This document shows, piece by piece, positions 1 to 10,400 of a stretch of 64,000 nt of DNA. Position 1 is the stretch's first letter, and every line of letters starts with the position of its first letter. This stretch comes from Perkinsus chesapeaki (lineage: Eukaryota > Perkinsozoa > Perkinsida > Perkinsidae). Made by a program: the position numbers and the translations under genes. The stretch spans positions 1 to 64,000 of the forward strand of contig JAAPAO010000109.1 of assembly GCA_013115145.1 (NCBI GenBank), given 5' to 3'. The notes under the pieces are model-generated. The model had not been told where the DNA came from. It searched no databases and saw only the letters and a program-made list of their open reading frames with translations.

Positions 1-353
1 TCTACGAGTTGTTGAGTTCTAACCCTTTATCTATACGTCCCATAGGGTGGAGGCATCCTTTAGAAAGAATGAGTATGGCATGCTGGCATTACTTGCTGTA
101 AGCACTACCTGGGCTTGGGCTCCACGTCAACCATTCAACCAATCAATCATCATCATTTCTCCTTCGTGTGCGTTCTATAGGATATTCCCTAGTCTACAAT
201 AAAACGCAACACTAGTAGAGTCCTCGAAGAAAATGGGTGACATTACTGCCGCATAGGAATAACGTCGACTTTCCTGTCTATTTTAGCACAGGTGAGTAAG
301 ATCGACGTTATTGATTCAACAAAAGGCCGACTACAACCGCTGTATGTGCAGGA
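1..353. other. Intergenic sequence at left edge
   Basis: No supported gene. The only open frame (292-480, +) is short and lies antisense to the end of the neighbouring esterase gene. The stretch probably holds the 3' untranslated region of that gene. No repeat or RNA gene was recognised. Confidence 0.5.
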
Positions 354-1331
354 TCACGGTGTCGGGCTAGGTCCCAGGACTCCACCAAAATACTCGAAGA
401 TTGCCTTTCCGGCACTGAAGCCGCCGGGACCATTCTCCAACGGCCAAGTATGGGCTAAGCCCTTAACCGTGGTCAGATAGACATTCCTTGCTCTCGGGCA
501 ATCGGAATACTTCTCAAAGGTACCATTTCCTCGCTGGTCGAAATGCACTCTCTGAGCATCAGGACATTCCATCCTTTTGGCCCATCTAGAAATGTCACTT
601 TCTACTGATGGGTACACAGGTCCAAGCTTTGGATCAAAACGCCCATTATAAGGCATTTTCGGGTCGTCCAACCCATGTATCTTTATGATGCCCATCTGCT
701 TATTAGCCGAATGGTTGAATACACTGTCGCATTTGTCGAACCCTCCATCGAGACCAGGCCTGAGGGTGAGAATACCCGCGACAGAAGCAGCCATGGATAT
801 AACATTATAACACACCAAAGCCTCGGCCAGCATGCCTCCATTGCTGAAGCCTATAGCATATGCTGGCAAGTTGGTTACACTCTGTCTACTCTCAACTTCA
901 ACAATGAGTTTCCTTATGAAATCGATGTCATCAATCGTTTTATTAGAGTTACAGCAGGTACCAGCATTATAACCCCAGCCAGAAATGTTGCTAGTAGATG
1001 AGTCAGAACGGGGGCTTTCAAGTGGACAAGCTGTAACTAAAGTAGCACCCTGCTCCCTGGCCCTCTTCTTGATACCGTCAAGGTCTAATAGGAACATGTG
1101 CCACAGGTCACATCTATTCTCCTTGGGGTCCCAGCCGATAAGAGTGAATATAACAGCCGTTGGTTTTACTGGCCCAGAGTATATCCAAAAAGATCTCATT
1201 CTTCCTTGGTGGAGGAGTGTAGCCTTCTCATCAGTCCATGTTGCATTCTCCGCCAACGAGTCTGCTCGTATCAACGTCAACATAGAAACACAAATGATGA
1301 GGGCCACAAAAGTACTAACGAAGCTTGCCAT
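354..1331 (-). CDS. Secreted alpha/beta-hydrolase, PHB depolymerase / feruloyl esterase-like
   Basis: A single exon encodes 325 residues from the ATG at 1331. An open frame extends 32 codons further upstream, but this Met begins a clear signal peptide (MASFVSTFVALIICVS, then a hydrophobic run to about residue 22), so it is the chosen start. The family comprises secreted serine esterases (LpqC / PHB depolymerase / carbohydrate esterase 1 type) that cut polyester or feruloyl ester bonds. Visible features are the nucleophile elbow GFSNGG with Ser at about residue 163, the GWGYNAGTCC block typical of the family, an Asp pair in GLDDPKMPYNG at about 222-223 and the C-terminal histidine in HTWP at about 294, giving a complete Ser-Asp-His triad. 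Several paired cysteines fit an extracellular enzyme. The natural substrate cannot be told from sequence. It is transcribed away from BBS4. Confidence 0.8.
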   Translation of the reverse strand: MASFVSTFVALIICVSMLTLIRADSLAENATWTDEKATLLHQGRMRSFWIYSGPVKPTAVIFTLIGWDPKENRCDLWHMFLLDLDGIKKRAREQGATLVTACPLESPRSDSSTSNISGWGYNAGTCCNSNKTIDDIDFIRKLIVEVESRQSVTNLPAYAIGFSNGGMLAEALVCYNVISMAASVAGILTLRPGLDGGFDKCDSVFNHSANKQMGIIKIHGLDDPKMPYNGRFDPKLGPVYPSVESDISRWAKRMECPDAQRVHFDQRGNGTFEKYSDCPRARNVYLTTVKGLAHTWPLENGPGGFSAGKAIFEYFGGVLGPSPTP

Positions 1332-2791
1332 AGTGGAAAGGCGACTAGCTGCGAGAGAGACAAAGTGCAACGATCTAGTATTAGATTCTCCGCGGAGTCG
1401 CAAGGAAGCTCCTCGGAGCAGCGGCACGCAAGCGAGGTGTCACAATCACCGTGTCCACCAGATCCTTGAGCAGTTGAGGTACAAGCGGATTTCTCAGTAA
1501 CGTGACTCGCAGGAGGTATGAGAGATCAACAAAAGTCTCTTATTCTACAGTGGGCCCTGAGCACGCAGGGAGCGCTAGAGTAAAATAGCTATCAGCCGCT
1601 ATCGCCAAAAGCAGAGATAGCACAGCTGACAAGCCACATACCCTGATTCATCCTCTTAGTCGCCGTGATTCCGTCAAGCATTCTGAGGATGTCGCAGCAA
1701 GCGGAGCCTCCGCGAGGCACCACGTGTGGGCTGGTGCACTCGCTAGTCGTTAGCCTCGCCCTGTGATCCCATGCATTTTGCCCATTATAAACTGTCTGAA
1801 TCATTCATTTATTCCGAGTCTTTTATCCATCATGTGCATCGACGCGTCCTCATATATTCGCGTTAAACCACAAGATAATAGATGGTAATGGGACTCCCAT
1901 TATGGGAGGAGGATAGGCTAACCCTCCAATCCTCCTCCATCTCAGGCGGCCTAAGCGCTGCTTCGACGGCGCCCAATCGACGCCGTTGTGGCCTACGTAC
2001 GTACTGTGAGGTTTTTACGAGAAGGTATGATTGCACCTCGCATAGCAGCCTCGAGGGCGATGGCCCTGTGGCGCAGCTGCATATCAAATCATAGTTTATC
2101 ACTGAATTAGCAAAGAAGTTAATACGCCACCCATCGCGGCTCAGTGTGTACCGCCTTTTCCACTGTATGTTGAAACATGTTGGCATGGTTGAGCATGCAA
2201 GCAGGACAGAGATAACACTAAGCCAGCGATCTCGTTCCTTCTCGCGTGCGTAGTGCGATGGAGCAAATCGTGTGCATTTCAGGACGCGACTCCATTGGCT
2301 TTTTTGTAAGTATACATTCGTGTCTCGATGTAAAATTCCATGTGCACCCGGCGGCGAACCGTGGCTCGAGGTACACGCGTGCGTGATCGGATTGGTGACG
2401 CGGGCACGGAGCAGAACTTCTGCTGCAGACGGCTCCGTTGATCTTCTCCCTAAAATTCTATCCTCGCTCCTGCCCGGGATCACAGTGAGAATCGTCTCTC
2501 GGTATGGCGCTTCACGAGCGGTATACACAACGAGCTATTATATCCCTGCCGAACGGCATGCTCGTCGACGCCTTTCGCCCTCGAACCTTTAGTAAATGGG
2601 GGTATAAAGTACTACCTCATCTCTCGATTTCGTGGATCGTAGCAGGGCATTTATGATTCGCTAGGCAAAGGCGCTTAGTGAAGGATTTGTTGTGACCCGT
2701 AAACTTTTAGCACTTTAGATCCACTGCATTACAAGAGTGATTACCAAGATCGCTCATATTTACTTCAGAAGTTTTACTCCTTCTCGGCCTA
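1332..2791. other. Intergenic region between two divergent genes
   Basis: About 1.46 kb between the divergently transcribed esterase (-) and BBS4 (+). It should contain both promoters and 5' untranslated regions. Open frames occur on both strands (for example 1863-2528, minus, 221 codons), but they overlap one another, show no recognisable domain and have no supporting splice structure. No repeat or RNA gene was recognised. Confidence 0.5.
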
Positions 2792-4783
2792 ATGGCAAAT
2801 GCATCGCGGTTGTCGTCAATACACGATAATAAGCGACATCGACCAGCATCGGTGCGTTTAGTTCATACAATACTTCGGTATCATTGTGCTTGCTTACAGG
2901 CAGAGTACAAGTCGGGACGCGACTCCGACAACTGGTATATGAACGCCCTCTATATAAGGCATGATTTCGAAGAGTGCATGAATTTCATAGAAGAATGCTT
3001 GAAGGATTCCAATGGACTGAATCAGTTCACACCTGTGGTATAGATGGACGTGCAAGTGTCTGTGGCACTCTCAGGCATGCACTGTATTATAAAGCTCTCA
3101 TCCATCGCCAGCAGGGTGATATCCACAGCTCTCTGACTTTCTTCCAAACGGCAGCATGCTTGGACCCATTGAATGTATCACTAGTCATCTCATCGTCCGT
3201 TCTGGTTCCCTTGCCTTGCATTAGATACAATATCTCAAGGAAGTGGCGAAAAGCCTTGCGCTACTTGGTCAACATGGTTCAGCTCTCGAGGTCATCCTTA
3301 TACTACCGGGTGGTTGGGGGTACTACTAAAATGTAGATATACACGGAAGCATTGAAGCACGACTCTGAGGACTGGGAACTCTATCACAGTATCGGCTTGT
3401 GCAACAAGTCGGGGATACTTACTTTCGGGATATAACTCCTTTAGAGGAGTTATACTCCTTACTCCTCTAGATATTTGGGCGACCGCCAAGCAGCACTCGA
3501 CAGCTTTCGTATGGCTAATGACATTCAAAGACATGACGATACGTGCATTGAAATCGCAGAGTTGTAACGTTCGAAGGCCAGAAGTTCATTCCTCTACGGG
3601 AAGTCGCAGGTGTATTCACGTGGGAGATATTGAAGCGGCCATAGAGGCTTACAACGAAGCTCTTGAGTTTTCGCCGGAGAACACCAATATTCTGACGAGA
3701 TGTTGGGCTCATATTTTCACAGTGTGCTTCTGAAGGTCTCTCTCAGTGGGAATACTTCTAATGAAAGCCGGGGATACTTATAGGGCCTTCGAATGCCTTG
3801 GCAACAGGTATAGCCACATCACTACCGTCAACAACTAGGCCTGTGTCAGTCTGGTATATGAACCGAAGGATCCGAAGACCATATTGGCCGCAGCAAGCGT
3901 CATTCAAGACAACGGCGACGTGGACGTTGCCCTGGTTAAGTACGACCATTACTATTTTCAGATATTCCCAACAACTCAATATTCAGATATCGCATAGCTG
4001 CTATATATGAACCATTCAGCTCTGAGCTATGGAGCAACGTGGGACTTTGCTTTTTCGGTAACCAAACAGGTATCCAATAGCGACATTTTCTGTTGCAAGA
4101 TAAACGGAAAGTGGTTGCAGCTATAGCATGTCTCAAGAGAGCTCTTTCGCTCGGGCACTTCCAATGGAGGATCTATTTCAACCTTGGCCTAGTTATACTT
4201 GGCATTACAGGATTTGCCGAAATCTATCATTTCAGCTTCATCTATTCACTGGCCAGTACGCTTCGGCCTTTGTCTTCCTCTCATCAGCCCTCAACCTTGA
4301 GCCTAGCTCTTCTCTCATATTCATGTAATATACTTTATCAAATACGAATATCATGGAGGATTCTTCCAGGTATCTTGGTATTGCTCTGTCGAGGCTTGAT
4401 GACTTTACGAACTCACGTAGTGCGTATGCCAGAGCGATAGGAAATATGAAGGAAGCAACAGATGTAGGGTTGTAATGACATAGCGGAGTAAAGTTACTCT
4501 TTCCAGGATACTTCGTCGATCGCGCCGATTGTTCATCTAAATTGCTGTATAACTGCTTTCAACCATGGAGATATTGAGGAGGCTAAGAAACACTTTCTCA
4601 TATTTGACGGAATATACCAGAAACTGCAGGATAGCGCTGAGGACGAAGATGATCTCCTTCATGAACTTATGTAAGAGTTTCCATCGTTACGACGGGGAAG
4701 TCCATAATAGGTCAGCTTTCCCCGATACACCAGAAAAGAGAGCTATTATGGGATCGCTGCTATTGGGAAGAGCAGGCGTCTGA
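2792..4783 (+). CDS. BBS4: BBSome subunit BBS4 (TPR protein), 15 exons
   Basis: BBS4 is a tetratricopeptide subunit of the BBSome, the coat that moves membrane proteins in and out of cilia and flagella. Exons read by eye are 2792-2851, 2900-3024, 3075-3174, 3225-3290, 3337-3407, 3471-3563, 3610-3701, 3747-3807, 3850-3939, 3987-4057, 4100-4191, 4236-4324, 4370-4463, 4507-4670 and 4711-4783. They join in frame to 446 residues; human BBS4 has 519. Recognisable blocks in order are NWYMNALYIRHDFEEC, ALYYKALIHRQQGDIHSSL, YLKEVAKSLALLGQHGSA, EAYNEALEFSPENT, TILAAASVIQDNGDVDVAL, ELWSNVGLCFF, VVAAIACLKRALSL and QYASAFVFLSSALNLEP. These cover the TPR body; the charged tail of the human protein is absent. 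All 14 introns are 40-63 bases with GT-AG ends. The joins at 3563/3610 and in the first intron (a multiple of three) are the least certain. It lies 133 bases upstream of the next gene. Confidence 0.9.
3431..3454 (+). repeat. Perfect 10-bp inverted repeat inside a BBS4 intron
   Basis: TATAACTCCT and AGGAGTTATA flank a 4-base loop (TTAG). The hairpin sits within the 63-base intron 3408-3470, which is the longest intron of the gene. Part of the arm (ACTCCT) recurs just downstream. It may fold in the pre-mRNA; no function is implied. Confidence 0.75.
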
Positions 4784-4915
4784 CCCAAATTGTACATGGC
4801 GTGCATGGTCGATTCGAGGAAGATAGATTTGCCCAGTTGCCGGTATTTCATTGGCCTGTTGAGTTAATTACTGATATTTGTATTCCCCCGTAATGGCTCT
4901 TTTGTATGACAGAAT

Positions 4916-6460
4916 ATGAAGGCCTTCATTGTATCATTATCGGCTATTGTGATTTGTACCCTTATAATAACGCGGTCGATCTGGCTAAATTTAAACCGAA
5001 TGGTAGTGAGCGAGCCCATCAGTGGTACTGCAATAGCTCCCTCGGCAGATGATAGGATCTCAGAAATTCCTACGAAAATAAATCATTCAGACTACTTCTC
5101 TCCCGGAAACCTACTGAACTCCAGTCGAGAGTTTGAGGCTTGTCCAGTACGATATTCAGTGCCCATAGTCCTTGGTTACGGCTGGTGGTTCCGACAGCAG
5201 AACTTCCGACGCGCGATTGTGATTTCCGATGATGAACAAGGGTCTGCGTGCCTGGTGAACTTCACACATGGTACGGTAGTTAACTCTCTCGATCTGCTCA
5301 GCGATTCGATCTACGACGTCGTCATCGCAGCATACACCCTCGAGGTATCCCAAAAGCCATGGGAAAGTGTGAAGGAGTATGTCAGTTTGCTTGTCGAGGG
5401 TGGCCACCTCGTAGTCATGTCCTTGTTCTTCTGGCCAGACAGGGGCTCCAACGATTACTTTCGTTTCCTTCCCTCTGGACTTTCAAACATGGCAGAATGG
5501 GCTGGTTGCCGTAGGATGGAGTTTTCCGACGGTTGGGGTTCTTGGGATTTCTGGGCTCTTCTAGCAAAGGATGGCCCCCAGGAGGTTGACATGAGAGGCG
5601 TTCAGCGATTTATAGATGGTGGGATTGTTATCGACGACAGAATATACAAATCTGATGGTGAAAATTATTTTCTGACGTGGGCCGTGATGACTGAATGCGT
5701 GACTGGATATGAGTGGTCATCTCAGCTACGAGAAGCTGGGGTACAGTGGCCTCCGACACAGCAACTCAAACTCGGACCTTTTGATGACCACATCTTTGAC
5801 ACAACAACCTACACCTTCGAACCATGTAAGCTCTCTTACGGGCGAATAGCAGCACATCATGCAGTAGAAACTTGGCTCGAAAAGAACACAGGGAAGATTA
5901 GTAACGAGACTGAAGTCCTCAACATATCGCCGCCTGTTGGAGGCCTGGATTGCTGGGGGCGCCATTTCGACGGGAAAACAACAAAGTTCTTCATCACTCA
6001 TTGGAACCGAGGACAGCACGAAATCTGCGAGGATCTTCCCTTCCCTGATAATTCATTCAACTATGTTTTAATGCAGATGGTCGCGGAGCATAGCGTCTTC
6101 GTATGGTATTGTTATAGGGAAGTGCACCGAGTGTTGAAAAAAGGTGGCATTTTCATCTCTACTAATCCAGTCAAGTTTCGAAGGCACCCACTTGGAGGCA
6201 GCCAGAAAGCAAACAAGAAGTTAAAGGATAAAGGGTATGCATATCCGGATAATTATAGGCTTCTACCGTCTGGAAACCGGGCCCTTCTGGAATGGGCAGG
6301 ATTCTCGAAGATTCATGAATGTAGCGGTTGGGGAATAAAACGTTTTTTCGCCGACCCAACATTCGATATTCCAAAAGTGAAGTCACATATGTTGCTCGAT
6401 CGGACGAGCGGAGTTGGTGACCCATACGTTGTGACAGCATGGTTAATCGCTGAAAAGTAG
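4916..6460 (+). CDS. Type II membrane protein with two methyltransferase-like halves
   Basis: A single exon encodes 514 residues. Residues 3-22 are one hydrophobic segment preceded by a short basic start, as in Golgi/ER type II anchors or an uncleaved signal. The remainder is an internal duplication. Residues 131-209 and 379-478 share the order of a D/N-Y-hydrophobic strand, a GG-hydrophobic strand (EGGHLVVMS and KKGGIFIST), an LPSG...EWAG block (RFLPSG...MAEWAG and RLLPSG...LLEWAG) and a Gly-Trp-Gly motif (DGWGSW and SGWGIK). The second half contains DLPFPDNSFNYVLMQM, typical of class I SAM-dependent methyltransferases (Methyltransf_11-like). Neither half shows a clear glycine-rich GxGxG SAM loop; LNISPPVGG occupies its place in half two. 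Catalysis is therefore uncertain. The ATG follows an AG at 4911-4912, compatible with a 5' splice acceptor. I cannot name a substrate. Confidence 0.6.
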   Translation: MKAFIVSLSAIVICTLIITRSIWLNLNRMVVSEPISGTAIAPSADDRISEIPTKINHSDYFSPGNLLNSSREFEACPVRYSVPIVLGYGWWFRQQNFRRAIVISDDEQGSACLVNFTHGTVVNSLDLLSDSIYDVVIAAYTLEVSQKPWESVKEYVSLLVEGGHLVVMSLFFWPDRGSNDYFRFLPSGLSNMAEWAGCRRMEFSDGWGSWDFWALLAKDGPQEVDMRGVQRFIDGGIVIDDRIYKSDGENYFLTWAVMTECVTGYEWSSQLREAGVQWPPTQQLKLGPFDDHIFDTTTYTFEPCKLSYGRIAAHHAVETWLEKNTGKISNETEVLNISPPVGGLDCWGRHFDGKTTKFFITHWNRGQHEICEDLPFPDNSFNYVLMQMVAEHSVFVWYCYREVHRVLKKGGIFISTNPVKFRRHPLGGSQKANKKLKDKGYAYPDNYRLLPSGNRALLEWAGFSKIHECSGWGIKRFFADPTFDIPKVKSHMLLDRTSGVGDPYVVTAWLIAEK

Positions 6461-6882
6461 TTTTCATTATGTTGTTGAGTCTACAAGTAAAGCCTCGTCA
6501 GAAAACCTAATCGTCAACAAAGATCAATATTCCATAACTGAGATAACCAGATTCAACATGACAAATCCAATGACAAGAATCCAGTGATAACGTGTTCAAA
6601 CTGGATACCAATACATTACACAAGATAGGCTTCGCTGTTGACTACTTGAACACAATACAGTGAGCTTTATAGAGGTTAACACGAGCAATGTAGCATCAGG
6701 TCATGGGACAACGCACTACTGCATAGTGTAAGGGAGTACCGAACACTCTGATATGCAGCAAACGGCACGCATTCATGACATGGAGCAACATCGAATCATC
6801 TCGGGATACATATATGCAATGATACAGAAATCAAACACGGTGAAATCAAGCCTCAGGATGTGTCAAGAGATGAATAAAGGGC
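6461..6882. other. Intergenic region between convergent genes
   Basis: About 420 bases between the ends of the methyltransferase-like gene (+) and the giant gene (-). It should hold both 3' untranslated regions. No gene, RNA or repeat was recognised. Confidence 0.5.
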
Positions 6883-7428
6883 TCAGTGTTGTTGAACGGT
6901 CAAACCAGCAAGTTCTTCCAGCACTCTTATCCGCTCGTCGAGCTGAGTCCTCAAGTCTCGAACTTCATCCGTGAGGGCTGTAAGATTCACCGTGAGTGAC
7001 TGTATTGTGGCTTGCTGTTCTTGCAATGCCACAGTTAGAACTGCAATTAAGTCCTGGTAAAGGACCGACTTCAGCTGGCCAGCAGATTGATCATCATCTT
7101 CGCTGGACTCGGATTCCGAAGAATGTGTGTGGACAACCTCCGGTAAGATATGCTCCAAATCCTAAAACAACGTATGATGCTAAGTTTAGCGTTTAGGCAG
7201 GACAATTGTTTACCTGTGCGATGAACCCAAAACGAGTTCTATGATCTTTGTCGTCCTTGAGGTCGAAAGCAACTGGACGAAGCTCTCTGAGGAGCCATTC
7301 GCCAATTTTCTTGTCGTCCTCAGCTCGTTCTGCTGCAGTCGCTGAAGCCAGTGACCGCTTCAATGGAATGATGCGCTCCTTCAAACGACGGTCGGATGTT
7401 GTAAGGGCAACATCAACCTGCCAAGTAC
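6883..7428 (-). other. Peptidase_S74 intramolecular chaperone domain and C-terminal coiled coil
   Basis: The last two exons (7428-7214 and 7161-6883) encode TTSDRRLKERIIPL, LRELRPVAFDLKDD, then across the intron FGFIAQDLEHILPEVV, LKSVLYQDLIAVLTVALQEQ and a heptad-rich helix ending at VQQH. Order and spacing match the S74 domain of phage endosialidases and tail spikes and of the MYRF transcription factors. In that family a serine and the lysine five residues on (S-D-R-R-L-K here; Ser about residue 13,970, codon 7394-7396) catalyse release of the chaperone after trimer folding. Both residues are present. An acidic serine-rich insert (SSESESSEDDD) separates the two halves. Confidence 0.9.
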
Positions 7429-10400
7429 CTGAATAAAGTCTCGTAACTACAGAAACTAGACAACTCAGGAAACTTACCATGTAGGTGGCCTGTTTGATCT
7501 GACGTAGCTGATATGACACGAGCGCTGCCCGCATAGAGGTCAAAGCTACCCAGTCGTGCAAAGCTACGTAGTGATAATGAGCTGCCGCAGGTGATTGAGT
7601 CCATTACTGACAATGCCTTGCCAAGCCGGCAAGCATCCAGTAAAGACACCGAACTTCCAAGGCGAGCGAAGGAGCGTAGAGAGAGTGAACTTCCGAATCC
7701 GGAAGCACTCAAGACCGAGAGTGTATCCGATAAGCGCGCATAACCTATAGCTGATAATGTTGAACCCAGACCAGCTGCTCCAACGACAGATACGGAGCTA
7801 CCGACTCTAGAAAATGCTCGGAGGGACACGGAGCTTCCCAAGCATGCAGCATCAAGTGAAGAAAAAGTTGCACCAAGACGGGTCCAAGCAATAGCTGAGA
7901 TAGCTGAACCTGCTTGGGCTACGCCCGTCATAGACACCGCGCTACCGAGCCTAGCAAAGCTCCTCAGAGAAAGTGCACTGCCGAATGACGCCGAAGCGAG
8001 GACCGACATGTGGCTTCCAAGGCGGCCGACTTCAAGGGCAGAAAATGCCGATGAAAGCCTGGTAGCGGAGACGATAGAGAGTGACGAGCCAAACCTCGCG
8101 AACGACCTTAGGGAGATTGAGCTTGCAAGGATAGTAGAGTCGACTACCGAAAGCTTGTAGAGCGAGCCTAGACGTGCGAGGCCCATAACGGACACTCCAC
8201 TTCCAAATCGTGCCATCGAACGTAGCGACAAAGAACTACCTAAACTAGCTACTCCAACGGCCGACAGAGTCCCGCCAAGGCGAGTGAAACTGAGTGCCGA
8301 TAAAGACCCTTCCATTCTAGTGCTACCAGCCACTGAGACACCGCTGCCAAATCGGACGATTGCTCTCAATGAGAGGGAGCTACCGAGGCAAGTTGCGTCA
8401 AGAACGGAGAGCCAAGTACCAAACCTCACGTTAGATAATGCCGACAAAGTGGAGCCTACCCGAGTGACATCCTTGACCGAAATAGAGCTGCCGAGACGAG
8501 AGAATGACCTCAGAGACAAAGAACTGCCAAATTGGGCCCCGTCCGCAACCGATAGCTTATAAAGAGAACCCAGTCGGGTCAAGCCTGCAACACTGACTCC
8601 ACTGCCGAAGCGGGCAAATGCTCGTAAAGAGAGTGAACTGCCGAGCATACTGAAAGATAGAGCAGACATGTCAGCGCCGAGCCTCGTCGTTGAGAGAATT
8701 GAACATGTGCTTCCAATTCTAACCGGAGAGATGACCGAGACAGAGCTACCGACTCTAAGGAAGCTACGAAGGGACAATGAGCTACCTAATAGGGCGGCAT
8801 CCAATACCGAGAAGCTTCCACCGAGACGTCCGTACGAACAAACGGATGCGGCAGAACCAGCCAAGACAGTGCTGACCACAGATAGCGATGAGCCAAATCT
8901 CGCAAAGGAACGCATTGACATAGACGAGCCAAGATGAACTGCATCTAGGGCTGACACAGCGCTGCCAAAGCGGCTAACGGCCAGAACCGAAAGAGTAGAA
9001 GACAGGCTAGTGGCTGATGTGATGGACACGACGCTTCCCAAGCGAGCGAACGAGCGCAGCGACAGCGCACTGCCAAACGTGCTGCAGTCTAGGACAGACA
9101 TGGAGGCCGACAGTCTGGTAGTGGCCACAACAGAGAGTGTGCTGGAGATACGAGCAATACCAACAACAGATATGCCACTCCCAAGCCTGGCGAGAGCTCT
9201 TAACGAGCACGAGCTTCCAAGGTTACCCATAGACAGAAGTGTCAGAGTCCCCTGGAGTCTGCTCTGCCCAACAACAGATATGCCGCTACCAAATCTAGCG
9301 AATGCCCGCAGAGAAAGTGCAGAGCCGAGTGCTACAAAGTCCAAGGCTGAGCACGATGAACCAAAGCGCACAGCACTTAAGGATGAAAGGCTGCTTCCAA
9401 AGTAGCCGCTGCCGCTGACGGATGTTAAACCAAGTGAGCCGAATCTAGCCAATCCAGTAACGGAGATGCTGCTGCCGAATCTTGCGAAGCCCCGAAGGGA
9501 GAGTGAGCTACCAAGGAGCCCCATGTCCAACGTCGAGATAGATCCTCCAAACCTAGTCGAACTTGTGATGGAGCAAGTGCCGCCGAGGTGGATACCAGCA
9601 GTTAGAGAAAGAGAGCTACCGAGCCGAGCGATGCTCCTCAGAGACAATGAGCTTCCACATGCCATTCTGTCCAACACAGACAACTTGTCCCCGAATCGAG
9701 CATGGCCGAGCACGGACGCAGATGAGCCAATCATCGCTGTGCCAACCAAGGATGCACCACTACCAATTCTAGCGAAGCTGCGTAGTGACAGGGATGATCC
9801 AAAGGAGACGCAGCTTAGGGAACTTAGAGAAGCTCCAAGACGGGTACCTCCGAGGGCAGATAGTGTACTGCACATAGTTGCTGCTGATACTATAGATATG
9901 CAGCTTCCTGCCCGTATGAAGGATCTAATGGAGAGAGCGCTGCCGAAGTTGACACTGGCTAGCGCTGAGAGGGCACCTCCGACACGGGCGTAGCTCAGAG
10001 AGGAGAACGCGCTACCGCCCTGAACACGGCCAGAGATAGAAGCAGAGCTGCTCAAACGAGCGAAGTTTCGCAAGGAGAGCGAACTGCCGAGGCATACAGC
10101 GTCGACGGCTGAAAGCGTACTGCCTAGTCTGGTGAGATCAAGCGCGGATACCTGACCTCCAGATGTAATGGCGGTGAGGACAGACAAGACACTGCCTAGG
10201 CGAGCCGCAGAACGCAGGGATAGAGAGCTTCCGAAAGTTGTATAGTCCACAACCGACACTTTGAAGAGCGAGCCCATACGAACCAGGCCGGTAGCGGACA
10301 CCCCGCTGCCAAACCTGGCGAAGCTACGCAAAGAAAGAGAGCTACCCAGCGCAGTGAAGTCTACTGCTGAGAGAGAAAGCCCCAACCTAGCAGTGCTCAA

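Noticed and set aside
1863-2592. Overlapping open frames on both strands (221 and 106 codons)
   Set aside because: They have no recognisable domain, no matching splice sites and mutually exclusive overlap in an intergenic region.
7413-7480. C-terminus of the giant frame as read without splicing (ending RYLAG)
   Set aside because: This is intron read-through. The donor GTAAGT at 7477 and acceptor at 7429 join the frame to the S74 exon.
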